From Parachryseolinea silvisoli (GTDB lineage Bacteria > Bacteroidota > Bacteroidia > Cytophagales > Cyclobacteriaceae), in contig NZ_JAIOAO010000007.1 in NCBI RefSeq assembly GCF_021190955.1, positions 62,001 through 126,000 of the forward strand: a stretch of 64,000 bases of DNA. Reading direction: 5' to 3'. Each line of letters opens with the position of its first letter. The first letter of the stretch is position 1. The position numbers and the translations under genes are program-made. Below are positions 35,916 through 47,091 of this stretch, one piece after another. A model generated the notes under the pieces. It was not told the DNA's origin. It ran no database searches and saw only the letters and a list, made by a program, of their open reading frames with translations.

Positions 35916-38150
35916 TTATCGTTTAATCATGTTGGGTGCGCTGATAACACCCAGGTAGCGTCCCATCCAGTAGGGCAATAGCCAAATGTCGCCCGCGCTG
36001 TATTCCGATGCACCGCCGTTGCCTCCGTCTAGCTCGAAGCGATTGGCGTTGTGCCGGGATATGCCCAACTCGTCGGGTGGCAGCACCTCCGCGGTATATT
36101 GCTTGCGGAAGTTGGTGTCGATCTTCACAATGTCGCCGCGATCGCTATTCTTCACATCCCAGCTGACAAGGTCCAGCGGGTATTCCTGTAGATACCAAAC
36201 CGCCTCATCGAGGTCGAATTGTTGCGTACCGGTAACGGCCGTCATAATATTCCAGGCGCCATCTTTCTCCGGACGCTCAGCTTGCCAATGGTCAACGATC
36301 GCTTCCCGGAAATTTGTTCGCAGGGTATCGTTGAAGGCATACCTGTAGAGTCCCCAATAGCCCAGAAAATACATCTCGTCGTCCGAGTGGTTCCAGGCCT
36401 CCGACAACATTTTGCTCCAATCGTCGGCCGAAGCAGGGGCTTTCGTGATTTCACGCATGGGCCGCATGAGGTTCTCGTAATAACCATGGCGGGTCATCAG
36501 CTCAAAGGCTTTTTCTTTATACACTTCTTTGTGCGTGAAATGATATGCTGTCTGCAGCATGGAGATAATATTCGAGGAGTTGATCTTCCGGTCGCCTACC
36601 ATCACCGGCCGCGCATTGACATACTCCGGGTTCCATTTGCCCCACGTCGTAGGCTTGCCATCCCAGTCCACCAGGTACATATTGTTATCGAGCACGTGCT
36701 GCATCAAAGAATCCATGAGCACCACGGCGCGTTTCTTCAGGTCCTCGTCACGCATTAGCTCGGCCATCACCCCATATACAAACATGTGGCCAATGGCCTC
36801 GTCGCTGCTGGTGGTGGACTTCCAGTCCCATTCCGGATCTTCTGCGCGCCGCCACGGCTCGCTGTCGTATTTATATCCCCGTCGCTCGAAGGAACGGGAA
36901 GGAAACCCGTGCATCGGGTTGATGGTATACAGACGCTCCAGGGCATCCATCGATTCACGGCAATTCTCCAGGGCATCGTCAGCGCCGGTTACGGTGTGTC
37001 TGAAAACCTCTGCCGCCAGGTACATACACGTCCACAGTCCGTCGTTGTCGGAGTCGTCCAGCGTACCGGTGCCCAGATTGCCTTCGTCCAGATTTTCCAG
37101 CTGGGCGTTAAATCCGTGGCGGATGTGACGACTGCGTACCTGTTTTCCGAAGTACGCGGCTTTGTCGGCAAGCGTCATCGATTTGAAGCAAATCTCCCCC
37201 AGCCCCTTATCGGTCAGTACCAGGATGGAGCTGTCGGCTTTCAGGGCGAGGTCAATCACCCTGTCGGAAGGCAACCAACGTTTGGATGCATAATAATTAA
37301 ATTTACCATCCGGGCGTACCATAAAGGCTCCGCGTACCGATCCGAACCAGAGCCTGCCATTCATTTCTTTCACAGCTGTCAGGTCGGCACACGGAAGTTT
37401 ACCCTGCCATGTACCACGTTGCCGGCCGCTGCCAGCGTCTAACGTGAGGTACCCGGCATGGGTACCAATCACCAGATCATTTGCCCCGTTTGTCAGCGCC
37501 AGGCACGTCAGGCCCGTGCCGGTATAGACGTTCTTCACCGTATGCTCCGCCACCGCAAAAACGGAAATACCCGAAGGGCTTAATAGTATAAACGCATTCC
37601 TGTGGCCATCGTATACCATATCAATCAAGCCAGCGGGCGCGCTTCCCTCCCATCCTATTCCGCGGTCGTCCAGGTACTGCAGCTTCGTTCCGTCCGACAC
37701 TAAAAAAGAAAAATCCTTGCCGCCAGTAAAAAGTATCGCATCCGGCAACGTATGTTTTTTATAGAGCTTACCGGCCCAGGCATTGCTGAACACAGCTTTG
37801 TCATCCAGGTATACCAATTGCTGTCGGTACGTGCCAATTGCACGGATCTTTTTATCGCGTAAGGGACGGAAAGACCTATCGGCGACCAGCGTGCCCGGGT
37901 ATAGAAATTCTCCGGCATAGGGGTGTAACAGCCCCTGCGAGGACAAGATTTGTACCACGCCGTTGCGATCGGTTCTTACTTGATTCAATACTACCGTACT
38001 GTCGGTGGCTGTATACTTCTTACTATAGTCCTGCTGAAAGGATACGTCCTGAAAAACAGGCTGATGGATGGCTGGGGGTTGATCGGGTTGACAGGCCACG
38101 ATCGACAGCCAACCGGCCAGTAGAAGAGAATAGAATGCGAGACGTCTCAT
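35916..38150 (-). CDS. Unrecognised lipoprotein: N-terminal beta-propeller plus C-terminal helical toroid
   Basis: I do not recognise this 744-residue protein. A lipobox is visible (LLLAGWLSIVACQPDQ, Cys20). Residues about 30-330 look like propeller blades, with repeated short strands such as NDLVIGTHAGYLTLDAGSG and NGRLWFGSVRGAFMVRPDG, reminiscent of two-component-type propellers. Residues about 340-730 are helical with many Trp/Tyr/Asp (NDGLWTCMYLAAEVFRH, DDEMYFLGYWGLYRYAF), suggesting an (alpha/alpha) toroid as in lyases or glycosidases. No catalytic motif can be assigned. Its start overlaps the end of the metallophosphoesterase gene by four bases (ATGA), so translation is coupled. Confidence 0.7.
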   Translation of the reverse strand: MRRLAFYSLLLAGWLSIVACQPDQPPAIHQPVFQDVSFQQDYSKKYTATDSTVVLNQVRTDRNGVVQILSSQGLLHPYAGEFLYPGTLVADRSFRPLRDKKIRAIGTYRQQLVYLDDKAVFSNAWAGKLYKKHTLPDAILFTGGKDFSFLVSDGTKLQYLDDRGIGWEGSAPAGLIDMVYDGHRNAFILLSPSGISVFAVAEHTVKNVYTGTGLTCLALTNGANDLVIGTHAGYLTLDAGSGRQRGTWQGKLPCADLTAVKEMNGRLWFGSVRGAFMVRPDGKFNYYASKRWLPSDRVIDLALKADSSILVLTDKGLGEICFKSMTLADKAAYFGKQVRSRHIRHGFNAQLENLDEGNLGTGTLDDSDNDGLWTCMYLAAEVFRHTVTGADDALENCRESMDALERLYTINPMHGFPSRSFERRGYKYDSEPWRRAEDPEWDWKSTTSSDEAIGHMFVYGVMAELMRDEDLKKRAVVLMDSLMQHVLDNNMYLVDWDGKPTTWGKWNPEYVNARPVMVGDRKINSSNIISMLQTAYHFTHKEVYKEKAFELMTRHGYYENLMRPMREITKAPASADDWSKMLSEAWNHSDDEMYFLGYWGLYRYAFNDTLRTNFREAIVDHWQAERPEKDGAWNIMTAVTGTQQFDLDEAVWYLQEYPLDLVSWDVKNSDRGDIVKIDTNFRKQYTAEVLPPDELGISRHNANRFELDGGNGGASEYSAGDIWLLPYWMGRYLGVISAPNMIKR

Positions 38151-39952
38151 CTTTTTTGCTTTTTGCGAATGGTGAACGAATCCTTCAAGGTACCCTTGTC
38201 GTCGAATGTACGGTAGCTCAATACATCGCCCGCGATATCTACCCGCTGGTAAAAGTATCCGTCTTTATACCGCGCGGCGGCGTAGGGCTCTGTACCGATA
38301 TCGTTGTGCTCGCTGGGAATACTGATCGAGATGGTGTACACGGTGCCTTGATCGAAACTATCCACCACCTTTCCTCCGGCCATGGGGTTGGAACGCATGT
38401 AATAATGAATGTGGCCACCCATCACCATGTCTACGTGGTACTTATCAAACAGGGGTACCCAGGCTTGCTGAATATCCTGGTAGGGTTCCTCAAAGTTGTA
38501 TGGCGGGAAGTGAAACATGGCAAACTTCCAGGACGCCTTCGAGCTCGTCAGTTTTTCTTCGATCCAGGCGGTGTGGTCGGTCACTTCCGAGGTAGCGTCG
38601 ATCATGAGAAACAGGGCATCACCATACTCGAATGCATACGATGCCTCTGGTTCGACCCGTGGCGGGCCGTTGTGCGGCAGACTGAAAAGATCGTAGTACA
38701 GTTGGGCGCCCAGGCCGTCCTGGCGGTCGTGGTTGCCCGGCACAGGCATAAGCGGTTTCCGGGAAAATGCTCCGCCCGAATACTGAAACAATTGATCCCA
38801 TTCATCGCGATACAGCCCCGTGCTGACAATGTCGCCGGCGATGGAGTAAAAGGCAATATCTTTATGCTGCTGATCTGCCAGTGTAATCATTCGCCCGGAA
38901 TCCGGGAAGCAATGCGTGTCGCCAAACCAAATAAAAGAAAATCCCTTGTCCTCGTCTGCCTCAGTTTCGAAGGTCGCTGCAGGCGACCAGTTGTTACCCC
39001 GCCCGGAGCCAACAGTGTAGCCATACCTCGTGCCCGGCTTTAGCACCCGCAACGAAACAGTGTGGCGTTGTATATACCGATCGTTGGAGAGCATGCGGTC
39101 TTGCAGCGTATTCGAGACTGCTTTTGTCTCCAACGTATCCGTTGTGCCGGTCACCCAATATTTTACAGCGCTCTCTTTCACCCCCGGGTGCGTACGCCAT
39201 TGTATATCCACGGAGGTCTTTGGATCGCCACTCCACGTCTGCATGACCTGATCCGGCACGGCGGATGAAGGAAAAAGTGTCTCGCGAAACGCTCCGACGA
39301 CATGCGCTTCCCGGGCACGTCCTCTCACCGTCGTAAACAGCGATTGCCCTACCAGTTCCGGCGGCACGGCCGTCAACTCCAGGCCGGGCCAGTCATGGTA
39401 TGTAAACGCACCTACCGTCATGGGCACGGTGGGAAACTGCTCGGGAAACGCGTTTGTTATCTTCAGCTCATCCGCAGCATTTACCGGCCCCACAGATACA
39501 AAGTATACCGGCCGGTGTTTGTCGAATCCATTGATGCCAAGCTCCACCCACCCGGGCTCGAATTGCTTCTGCCATACTTCATATTCATATTCTTCGTTTT
39601 CTACGATCTTTCCCGACCGGGTAAAGCCGGCATCCTCCAGCCAGAAGGGAACTGTCTGCTGATCCTTGTGTCGCATCAGCGATACCATCACCGGCACATT
39701 TACCCGAAAGTATTGATATCGGGTGGATAGTACCTTCTTTTCTTCGAACGTCAGAAAATGTAGGATAAAGGCTTCATCAATACTATTGTATTGCTCAACC
39801 GGCACCTGCGCGTAGAGCCTCGTGATGACGCTATCCATCACTTCGTGCACCGACAACACCGCTGCTGTATCGGATTTCTCGCCGCAAGCATACAGCAGTA
39901 GTACCAATATCAAACACATGCACCGCATTCCCAAAGGCCTGTCTATCGTCAT
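38147..39952 (-). CDS. Lipoprotein metallophosphoesterase (calcineurin-like)
   Basis: I take the start at 39952 (MTIDRPLGMRCMCLILVLLLYAC), which gives a lipoprotein signal; the longer frame from 40033 has no signal and would begin within a probable promoter. The protein has 601 residues: an N-terminal part of unclear fold (about 30-200), a purple-acid-phosphatase-like FN3 region (about 220-330) and a calcineurin-like domain with FSFIWFGDTHCF, YSIAGDIVSTGLY, MPVPGNHDRQDG, MFHFPP and VMGGHIHYYMRS. These are the metal ligands of a phosphoesterase. It is the first gene of a three-gene operon with the toroid lipoprotein and the ROK kinase. It likely acts at the outer membrane or in the periplasm. 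Confidence 0.88.
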   Translation of the reverse strand: MTIDRPLGMRCMCLILVLLLYACGEKSDTAAVLSVHEVMDSVITRLYAQVPVEQYNSIDEAFILHFLTFEEKKVLSTRYQYFRVNVPVMVSLMRHKDQQTVPFWLEDAGFTRSGKIVENEEYEYEVWQKQFEPGWVELGINGFDKHRPVYFVSVGPVNAADELKITNAFPEQFPTVPMTVGAFTYHDWPGLELTAVPPELVGQSLFTTVRGRAREAHVVGAFRETLFPSSAVPDQVMQTWSGDPKTSVDIQWRTHPGVKESAVKYWVTGTTDTLETKAVSNTLQDRMLSNDRYIQRHTVSLRVLKPGTRYGYTVGSGRGNNWSPAATFETEADEDKGFSFIWFGDTHCFPDSGRMITLADQQHKDIAFYSIAGDIVSTGLYRDEWDQLFQYSGGAFSRKPLMPVPGNHDRQDGLGAQLYYDLFSLPHNGPPRVEPEASYAFEYGDALFLMIDATSEVTDHTAWIEEKLTSSKASWKFAMFHFPPYNFEEPYQDIQQAWVPLFDKYHVDMVMGGHIHYYMRSNPMAGGKVVDSFDQGTVYTISISIPSEHNDIGTEPYAAARYKDGYFYQRVDIAGDVLSYRTFDDKGTLKDSFTIRKKQKR

Positions 39953-40030
39953 ATCAATCCTATTACTATTTTTTTGCGCATACCGCCGACGTGGCACGCC
40001 GTGCAATACAATTTCAATGGCTGCGCTCAT

Positions 40031-40038
40031 CAAAGATA
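40031..40038 (-). promoter_or_regulatory. Candidate -7 element of the metallophosphoesterase operon
   Basis: The minus strand reads TATCTTTG, a TAnnTTTG match, 79 bases upstream of the chosen start at 39952. Its position overlaps the first codons of the longer frame, which supports the later start. Confidence 0.45.
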
Positions 40039-40144
40039 GCTGACCGGCATGGGCGAAGAGGTTTAACTTTGCGTAAGGAAAGGTTCAAAAAACGTCAATC
40101 GGGGCATGGATGCCTAAGCTGGGTGTAGTCTATGAGGTGTTGCC

Positions 40145-40188
40145 AAATGAAAAAGCCCGCTATGGCTCTACGCAGAGCTATAGCGGGC
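40145..40188 (-). terminator. Rho-independent terminator of the 40217-41191 lipoprotein gene
   Basis: A 15-bp stem with one G-T pair (40155-40169 with 40174-40188, loop ACGC) is followed on the minus strand by TTTTTC. It lies 29 bases past the stop codon. It is one of the strongest hairpins in the window. Confidence 0.92.
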
Positions 40189-40216
40189 GAAGTCGGGGTG
40201 AAAGGTCTTGCGCCGG

Positions 40217-41191
40217 TTATGGATTAGGCAGCACTACCTGACAGTTATACGTCATTTCACTGTGGACGGTGCAGCAGGCATATTGCCACTGTCCTGTGGG
40301 GATATAGTAGTCATTCCGCTCCCGATCAAAACTAATCGGGTAACCGGGCAAATTATAAAGATATTGTACGGTAAACCGCATTTTAAACTCCGCCCCCGGC
40401 CACTGTATCGTAAAGTCCGTAGGATTATTATTACTGTACTGTTCCATCAGCATCTGCCAGACTTTGTTTGTTTTATAGAGATTCTTTTTTGTGTCGTAGG
40501 CATCAAATCTAGCCAGGGTCATCTGGCCCTCGTTCGGCTCGATATAGAGAATGGTCGACAGGTTACCGGCTGAATTATACGCGTACTTCAGGATATACTG
40601 CGCCGTTGCATCGGTAGATGTGAGGTATTCACGCTTTTCCTTAATTCTCCCCTCGGCATCCAAATAAAGCTTTGTATATCCCGTATCGAAAGGCGGCCAA
40701 AGCGCACTGGGTGTTGTTACCCGGGATACAGTAACAGAGGTTGTGCCGTGGTAGACAAAGCTATAGGTCGTGGTATAGTTCAACCCATTATTTATCATAT
40801 GGTAGCCATTCCGGACAAGGCGTCTCAGCCGTGCCGATGCATCGTAGCTAAAAACCGAACGCGTGCTATCGAAAAAACCGCCGTAAGTCTTGATCCTGGT
40901 GGGGTTTCCCTGGTTATTATATTCTATTGGGACAATTTCCGCTGCGGGATCTTGCCCCTGAAAGAACTGGTCCCCTAAAGCATAGAAATGATATGCGAGA
41001 GCCTCGGTGCTCGTCGCGATCGAACACGTCCAGGGAATTTGCGGCGGCGGCGGGCCGATGCCCATTGTACCGGGATTGGCCTCACGAGTGGTAAGGTTGC
41101 GCTCGGTGACATCTCGTAATGGATCTTCACCGCAAGCAACGAGCAGCAGTAAGATCGCAAGAAATGACGGAGGGGTTCTTAATAGTTTCAT
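40217..41191 (-). CDS. Hypothetical lipoprotein with YD-like repeats
   Basis: The 324-residue product has a lipobox (ILLLLVACGEDP, Cys20), followed by a proline-rich segment. The body contains strands of the kind NNQGNPTRIKTYGG, SYDASARLRRLVRNGYH and YNSAGNLSTILYI, which resemble the YD/RHS-like or DUF4595 beta repeats found in many Bacteroidota lipoproteins. There are three cysteines near the C-terminus (ACCTVHSEMTYNC). It stands alone, between the metallophosphoesterase operon promoter and the sensor kinase, and ends at a strong terminator. I cannot give a function. Confidence 0.75.
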   Translation of the reverse strand: MKLLRTPPSFLAILLLLVACGEDPLRDVTERNLTTREANPGTMGIGPPPPQIPWTCSIATSTEALAYHFYALGDQFFQGQDPAAEIVPIEYNNQGNPTRIKTYGGFFDSTRSVFSYDASARLRRLVRNGYHMINNGLNYTTTYSFVYHGTTSVTVSRVTTPSALWPPFDTGYTKLYLDAEGRIKEKREYLTSTDATAQYILKYAYNSAGNLSTILYIEPNEGQMTLARFDAYDTKKNLYKTNKVWQMLMEQYSNNNPTDFTIQWPGAEFKMRFTVQYLYNLPGYPISFDRERNDYYIPTGQWQYACCTVHSEMTYNCQVVLPNP

Positions 41192-41312
41192 AGAGGGAGG
41201 GTTTTAATGTATTGTTAACGAACTTACGGATTCGCCCACCCGAATGATATAGCAGAAACATGTTACCGGAAAAACACCCGGGCCGATGATACACATCTGT
41301 TAATCTTTACGT

Positions 41313-44300
41313 TTACATGGAGGCCCATTTCTCAAGCATTTTGACAACTGTATCCAGCTTAATGGGTTTACTGATGTAATCGTCCATACCGGCTTGTATA
41401 CAATCTTCCCGGTCGCTCTCCATAGCGTTAGCTGTCATGGCGATTATAATGGGACGTTGACCCGCTGTTGCGCGTATCTGCCTGGTAGCCTCCAAGCCGT
41501 CCATTTCCGGCATCTGCACGTCCATCAAAATTATTTCATAAAACTGTTGGCCTATTTTTTCGATTGCTTCCAGACCATTTTGAGCTATATCAATTTTTTT
41601 ATATCCTAACTTATTCAACACCCGAACAGCCAACTTTTGGTTTACAAGGTTATCTTCTGCAATCATAAACCTAAGTGGATATTTCGCTGCAAAATCTTCT
41701 GAGAGCACTTGTTTTGGTCTCAGGGTTTCTACGGGCATAGTCCCATCATCTGGTTTTAGCGCTGAATTAATAACCCTGCACAACTGCTGCTGTCGGGCGG
41801 GCTTGTTTAACACGGCTACAAACAAGTCAGAATGTTTCCTTTTACTTTCATCGCCAATAGAACTAAGAAGGACTATGGGCAGTCGTGGATATTTTTCTTT
41901 TATTTTATTTGATAGTTGTATGCCGTCCATGTCCGGCATCTGCATATCCGTAATGACCAGGTCAAATCTTTCGTGGTTCGACAGCAGCTCCAAAGCATGC
42001 TCTCCGGAAATTGTCACTGTAGACGATAACTTCCATTGCTCCAGCTGCGTTTGTAGTACCTTAAGGTTTGTCGCGTTATCGTCAATCACCAGGATTCTTT
42101 TCCCCTCATTCCCAACTGAATTGCAATGTGCAGATTGAGGAATAGACGCCTGGCTTACCATGCTCTTTGTAGTAAAGCTAAATGTCGTGCCGACATTTAG
42201 CTTACTTTCCACGGTAATGGAGCCTCCCATTAACTCCGCCAGTTTCTGACTAATGACGAGTCCCAGACCTGTGCCACCATATTTTCGGGTAGTAGAAGAG
42301 TCAACTTGCGAGAAGGATTTGAACAGTCTTGAGATCTTATCATCGGGTATACCAATTCCTGTATCCCGAATATGAAAAGCCAGCTCCAGTTCGCCATTCC
42401 TGTTGCTCACTAAATCTACTCCCAGGAAAATCTCACCCCGGTGTGTAAATTTCATGGCATTGCTGATCAGATTAAGTAATATTTGACGCAGACGATGACT
42501 ATCACTCACTATCTGCGCCGGAATCTGGTAGTCTATCTGGTAGACCAGATCCAGACCCTTCTGTGCGATCTTTACGGAAAATACATCCATCACCTCCTCT
42601 ACACATTGTCGCAAGTCGAAGGAGTGATTGTCGAGCTCAAGACTTCCTGATTCAATTTTTGAAAAGTCGAGTATGTCATTAATAACGGTAAGTAAGGCCT
42701 CTCCACTACTAATGATAGTATCCGTATATTCACTTTGCTCAGGCGTAAGTGAAGTCTCCGCCAGTAGTGAAGCCATACCGAGCACACCATTCATCGGAGT
42801 TCTTATTTCGTGGCTCATGGTTGCCAGAAAAATGCTCTTGGCCCGGTTAGCCTTTTCGGCCTCTTCGCGTTGGACTATTATTTCTTCTTTCTGCTGTTGA
42901 AGCTCGCCATTTAATGTTTGAAGAAATTCGGTTTGCGCCTGTTGCTCTTCATTTAGTGACTGCAAGTTCTCGGCCTGAGCTTCTAAAACATCCTTCTGTG
43001 CGATGACTTCGGCCGTCTTTAGGTAGACCTGTTCTTCCAGTTTTACTTTCTGGGCTTCGACAGCATTTAACCTGAACCTAAAAATGCCGTAAACCGATCC
43101 GGCAACAACCAGTACCAAAAGGGTTTTAAACCAAACGGTTGCCCAAAAAGGAGGTGTAATAATAACTTTAATGGATGTACCTTCTTCATTCCACGCTCCA
43201 TCATTGTTACTGGCCTTCACCCTGAAGGTATACTCCCCGGGATCCAGATTCGTGTATGTTGCCCTCCGACGTACACCGCTGTAATTCCATCCTTTATCAA
43301 AACCTTCCATCATGAATGCGTATTGGTTCTTTTCTGAAAGTGTATAATTCAGAGCGGAGAACTCAAACGAAAAAACCGATTGTTTATACGTTAGTATGAT
43401 TTCTTTCGACTCGCTGATGCTTTTTTGGAGGGGAGCGTCCTTGCCGCCAATCTCAACTGGTTTATTAAATACATTAAAATCAGTGATCCAAACAGGCGGA
43501 ATGAACGTATTGTCTCGTATGCTATCCGGGTGAAAGATATTAAAACCATTAACACCCCCATATACCATTTCTCCGTCTGCAGTCTTATACCAGGCATTGG
43601 GCTTAAATGAATTATCTTGTAGTCCATCGCTCACATCATAGTTACGACAGGTTTTTGTCACGGGATCGAATCGGGAAAGCCCCCTGTTAGAGCTAAACCA
43701 GAGATTGCCATGATTGTCTTCCTGAATACCGTAGATAGCATCATTTGCCAAACCGTCCTTTTCAGTATACGCGATAAAGGTATTGGACTTCCTGTTAAAG
43801 AGATTTAAACCACCGTCAGTGCCCAGCCAAAGGTTGCCGTGACTATCTTCCAGGATAGAGCGAACGGTATTATGACTCAGGCTTTCCTTGTTGCGCGGAT
43901 CATTGCGATGATGAATAAACTGGTTGTTTTTTCGATCAAATAAATCCAACCCATTGTCCGTACCCACCCAAAGATTTCCTTCTTTGTCTTCTGCCAATGA
44001 AAAAACAGAGCTTCCTCCAAAGCTCCTTTCATCCTGAGGGTTTTGACGATACCGGGTAAAATGATGTTCCTTCGTGTCATAGAAACATAGCCCCCCATTA
44101 TCAAACATGCCAAACCACAAATTACCTTCACGATCTTTTAGGGTCATACTCACACTCGCACTGGATAAGCCATTGGAATTTTCGTTTTCAAGCAAATGCG
44201 TAAAAACATTCTTGTTCCGATCAAAAAAATCGAGTCCTACACGGTGATAGCCCAGTCCAAGAGTCCCCTTACTAATTTCTACTAACGTAATAATGTAGTC

Positions 44301-45584
44301 GGTGCTGATCGAGTTATCATTCTGGCTATCGTGTTTGTAATGCGTAAAGGTTTCCCTACTTTGATCGAGCTGATTCAATCCTCCTCCATCAGTACCAATC
44401 CAGATATTGCCCATGCTATCACCCGTAATGCATAAAACAAGGTTGTTGCTCAGGCTATTGCTGTTAAAAGGAATCTGCTTGTAATGTGTGAATTTATCTT
44501 TTAGATATGGCAGAAAATTCACTCCTCCGGACCAGGTGCCAACCCATATGTTTCCAATATCATCCTTGTAAAGGCTATGGATGGAATTGTTACTCAGGCT
44601 TGTATTGTCCGTAGCGTCATGTTGATACGTAACAAAAGTATTTCTCTCATGGTCAAAGATACTAACTCCACCATTTTCGGTACCTATCCAAAGTTTCCCA
44701 TCATTACCTTCAACAAATGAAAGAATATCATTGTGTGCCACGCTATTGGGGTTTGTTGGGTCATGGCGAAAATTCCGAAAGGAATTATCCTTTTTGTTGA
44801 ACAGCGCAATGCCTCCTCCTTGTGTCCCCACCCAGATATTTCCCTTGCTATCTTTAAAAACTGCTTTGGTCCAATTGACACTGAGACTGTTGGATTTACC
44901 CTCGTCATGATGATACACAACAAATTGTTGCGTTAGGGTATTGAATCTGCCCAGTCCTTGCCGTGTGGCTATCCATAGATCACCTCCATTATCCTCCGTT
45001 ATCCTATAAATAAAATTGTGTTTAAAATTATTGTCATCGTTCCCATCGTAATAGAAGAGCCTGGAGGTTTTGGTGACGGGATCGAATAGGAAAAGTCCTT
45101 TCGTTGTACCCAGCCATATTCGGTTTTTACTGTCCTGAAAAATATCCCGTACGGATACAGCCGTACCATCAGGACTATACCGAATAAATATCTCCTTTTC
45201 ACGGTCAAATAGATCCAGGCCACGTTCCGTAGCGATCCATAGGTTACCTGTCCGGTCTTCAAAGACGTCCCGTACCAAATTATCGCTTATACTGCTGACT
45301 TTTTCGGAGTTATGCTTATAGGCTGTAAACTGATAACCATCGTACTTGTTAAGGCCTTCACCCGTGCCGAACCACATAAAACCATTGTGGTCTTTCAAAG
45401 AGGCGGACACTAATCCATTGGACAGCCCCTCGTTCGTTGTTAATCGCTTAAATTTTGGACGCTGAGCTTGTGAATATACAGGTAAGGATAGACTCAGCAG
45501 AGACAGTATGAATAAATGCATCCACACAGTCTTGAAAAACTTGTTCTGAGCCAAAAGTGTGGGGTTAAGAATTTTTATAGACAA
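41313..45584 (-). CDS. Hybrid sensor histidine kinase with two-component propeller and two receiver domains
   Basis: The 1423-residue protein has a signal peptide (about 20-40), some 14 propeller repeats (about 45-700, with recurrent GNLWIGT and GLNLFDR strands), a Y_Y_Y domain (about 776-812), one transmembrane helix (about 818-836), a coiled coil (about 840-905), HisKA with phospho-acceptor His925 ([11 protein letters not shown]), a HATPase domain with DTGIGIP and GGTGLGL, then two receiver domains with Asp1213 ([11 protein letters not shown]) and Asp1355 ([11 protein letters not shown]). Unlike classical HTCS regulators of polysaccharide loci, it has no AraC DNA-binding domain, so the output is a separate protein or phosphotransfer. 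The gene is visibly more A/T-rich than its neighbours. Confidence 0.93.
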   Translation of the reverse strand: MSIKILNPTLLAQNKFFKTVWMHLFILSLLSLSLPVYSQAQRPKFKRLTTNEGLSNGLVSASLKDHNGFMWFGTGEGLNKYDGYQFTAYKHNSEKVSSISDNLVRDVFEDRTGNLWIATERGLDLFDREKEIFIRYSPDGTAVSVRDIFQDSKNRIWLGTTKGLFLFDPVTKTSRLFYYDGNDDNNFKHNFIYRITEDNGGDLWIATRQGLGRFNTLTQQFVVYHHDEGKSNSLSVNWTKAVFKDSKGNIWVGTQGGGIALFNKKDNSFRNFRHDPTNPNSVAHNDILSFVEGNDGKLWIGTENGGVSIFDHERNTFVTYQHDATDNTSLSNNSIHSLYKDDIGNIWVGTWSGGVNFLPYLKDKFTHYKQIPFNSNSLSNNLVLCITGDSMGNIWIGTDGGGLNQLDQSRETFTHYKHDSQNDNSISTDYIITLVEISKGTLGLGYHRVGLDFFDRNKNVFTHLLENENSNGLSSASVSMTLKDREGNLWFGMFDNGGLCFYDTKEHHFTRYRQNPQDERSFGGSSVFSLAEDKEGNLWVGTDNGLDLFDRKNNQFIHHRNDPRNKESLSHNTVRSILEDSHGNLWLGTDGGLNLFNRKSNTFIAYTEKDGLANDAIYGIQEDNHGNLWFSSNRGLSRFDPVTKTCRNYDVSDGLQDNSFKPNAWYKTADGEMVYGGVNGFNIFHPDSIRDNTFIPPVWITDFNVFNKPVEIGGKDAPLQKSISESKEIILTYKQSVFSFEFSALNYTLSEKNQYAFMMEGFDKGWNYSGVRRRATYTNLDPGEYTFRVKASNNDGAWNEEGTSIKVIITPPFWATVWFKTLLVLVVAGSVYGIFRFRLNAVEAQKVKLEEQVYLKTAEVIAQKDVLEAQAENLQSLNEEQQAQTEFLQTLNGELQQQKEEIIVQREEAEKANRAKSIFLATMSHEIRTPMNGVLGMASLLAETSLTPEQSEYTDTIISSGEALLTVINDILDFSKIESGSLELDNHSFDLRQCVEEVMDVFSVKIAQKGLDLVYQIDYQIPAQIVSDSHRLRQILLNLISNAMKFTHRGEIFLGVDLVSNRNGELELAFHIRDTGIGIPDDKISRLFKSFSQVDSSTTRKYGGTGLGLVISQKLAELMGGSITVESKLNVGTTFSFTTKSMVSQASIPQSAHCNSVGNEGKRILVIDDNATNLKVLQTQLEQWKLSSTVTISGEHALELLSNHERFDLVITDMQMPDMDGIQLSNKIKEKYPRLPIVLLSSIGDESKRKHSDLFVAVLNKPARQQQLCRVINSALKPDDGTMPVETLRPKQVLSEDFAAKYPLRFMIAEDNLVNQKLAVRVLNKLGYKKIDIAQNGLEAIEKIGQQFYEIILMDVQMPEMDGLEATRQIRATAGQRPIIIAMTANAMESDREDCIQAGMDDYISKPIKLDTVVKMLEKWASM

Positions 45585-45654
45585 TATCGCACCTATTGGA
45601 AGCAGAATTTGTAGGGATAATCCTGATTCGAAAAAAATCAGGCAAATTGTGCCG

Positions 45655-47016
45655 ATGACGAACGACGTTATTCCATTCGTGCCATCAGCTTCCTATCCGA
45701 TTCGTCCTGGGAATTTGGTGCGACCGTTAATTGACGGCGAACCGGCGTTCCGGCGTATCTGCGAGACAATTGAAGCGGCTCAAAAGAGCGTCTGGGTGAC
45801 GGTGACTTTCATGTGGGCAGACTTTGAGATGCCGGACGGTCGTGGTGGAACATTCGATGTTCTTGATCGCGCTGCTACACGTGGCATCGATGTGCGGGTC
45901 ATTTTTTGGCGGCCGGACGCCAAGACCGAATGGCTCCGGCGCAACGCGTTCTGGGGATCTAAGATTCATATTGATCTACTCAACGCGCGCCGATCTGGCG
46001 TAAAAATCCGGTGGGACTGCGCTCACCCAGGTTTCTGCCAGCATCAGAAAAGCTGGATCATTGATGCCGGCGCCGAAAATGAAACGGCCTTTGTCGGGGG
46101 GATCAATCTCAATCCCCATTCCATGGTCACACCCGGTCATAGGGGTGAAGGGCACAATCACGACGTTTACGTAGAACTAGCGGGCCCCTCGGTGGTCGAC
46201 GTTCACCACAATTTTGTGCAACGCTGGAACGAAGCAAGCGAGCGATTGGCGGAGCATGGTCGTTGGGGAATGGGGAGCGAAGCCAGGCTACAGTTTCCAG
46301 CCCAGGTTCCCACTGCGCGCGGTAGTGCAGTCGTGCAAATACAACGAACTATCCATCCGGGACGCTATTTCGACGGACAGGCAGCGCCTGAAGGAATATC
46401 ATACAATATCGCTTCGGGTGAGCAATCAAATTTCGATCAATATTGTGCGGCCATCAATGCCGCACGCCGGTCAATTTATATGGAAAACCAGTATGTTGAT
46501 GTGCCTGAAATCGTGGATTGCCTTCATCGGGCACTCAAGCGAGGCGTGGACGTGGTTTTGCTGATGCCTGCTGAACCGGACGTCGGTTCGCTGATTCCGC
46601 CAGCGCGGCAAGCGTTTCTCAAAGCTCGGGCAGCGCTTGGGACTTTCGAGGGCTTCATGCTGGCGGGTATTGCAGGCATCGGCGCGGATGGTCGTCGCAA
46701 ACCAATCTATGTCCATGCCAAGCTCATGTTAATTGACGATGAATGGGCTACAGTCGGCTCGTGCAACCTTCACCGTTTTTCACTCTTCGGAAATAGTGAG
46801 ATGAACGTCGCCTTCTCTGAACCCAATACCGTTCGCACCTTCCGTTGTGACCTTTTGCGTGAACACCTCGACCAGGATACGTCCGGGATTAATGATCGTG
46901 ACGCTCTCCATCTATTCCGAAAGATCGCCCGAGCGAACCGTAGAAAGTACGAAGCCGGCGATCATGCCTGGAAGGGGCTCGCTTTCGAACTCGATCCTGG
47001 CAAATATGTGGGGTGA
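45655..47016 (+). CDS. Phospholipase D-family protein (two HKD motifs)
   Basis: I choose the start at 45655 ([10 protein letters not shown]); the longer frame to 45559 would overlap the sensor kinase start. The 453-residue protein has two HKD motifs: HQKSWIID (His130, Lys132, Asp137) and VHAKLMLID (His354, Lys356, Asp361). The pairs of strands before each motif and the GGINLNPH and GSCNLHRFS segments after them fit the PLD/cardiolipin synthase superfamily. There is no membrane helix or signal peptide, so it is probably cytosolic, unlike typical cardiolipin synthases. Codon use and text differ from neighbours and look proteobacterial; transfer is possible. A 7-bp inverted repeat (45622-45642) precedes the start. 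Confidence 0.88.
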   Translation: MTNDVIPFVPSASYPIRPGNLVRPLIDGEPAFRRICETIEAAQKSVWVTVTFMWADFEMPDGRGGTFDVLDRAATRGIDVRVIFWRPDAKTEWLRRNAFWGSKIHIDLLNARRSGVKIRWDCAHPGFCQHQKSWIIDAGAENETAFVGGINLNPHSMVTPGHRGEGHNHDVYVELAGPSVVDVHHNFVQRWNEASERLAEHGRWGMGSEARLQFPAQVPTARGSAVVQIQRTIHPGRYFDGQAAPEGISYNIASGEQSNFDQYCAAINAARRSIYMENQYVDVPEIVDCLHRALKRGVDVVLLMPAEPDVGSLIPPARQAFLKARAALGTFEGFMLAGIAGIGADGRRKPIYVHAKLMLIDDEWATVGSCNLHRFSLFGNSEMNVAFSEPNTVRTFRCDLLREHLDQDTSGINDRDALHLFRKIARANRRKYEAGDHAWKGLAFELDPGKYVG

Positions 47017-47091
47017 GGAAAATTGTTATTCACTGCTCCTCTTGACAGAGTGAAACGGAAAGGTGTAATGATGGAACAAGATTCGAGGTCT

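Noticed and set aside
37838-39043. A 401-codon open frame on the + strand
   Set aside because: It lies antisense to the metallophosphoesterase and toroid lipoprotein genes, which have clear motifs; no family features are visible in the frame.
39952-40033. Longer start of the metallophosphoesterase (40033)
   Set aside because: The extension has no signal peptide, and a promoter element falls on its first codons; the start at 39952 restores a lipobox.
40064-40071. TAACTTTG on the + strand as a promoter
   Set aside because: No + strand gene follows; the neighbouring genes run on the minus strand.
45559-45655. Longer start of the PLD-family gene (45559)
   Set aside because: It would overlap the divergent sensor kinase gene by 26 bases, and the added residues have no similarity to the family.
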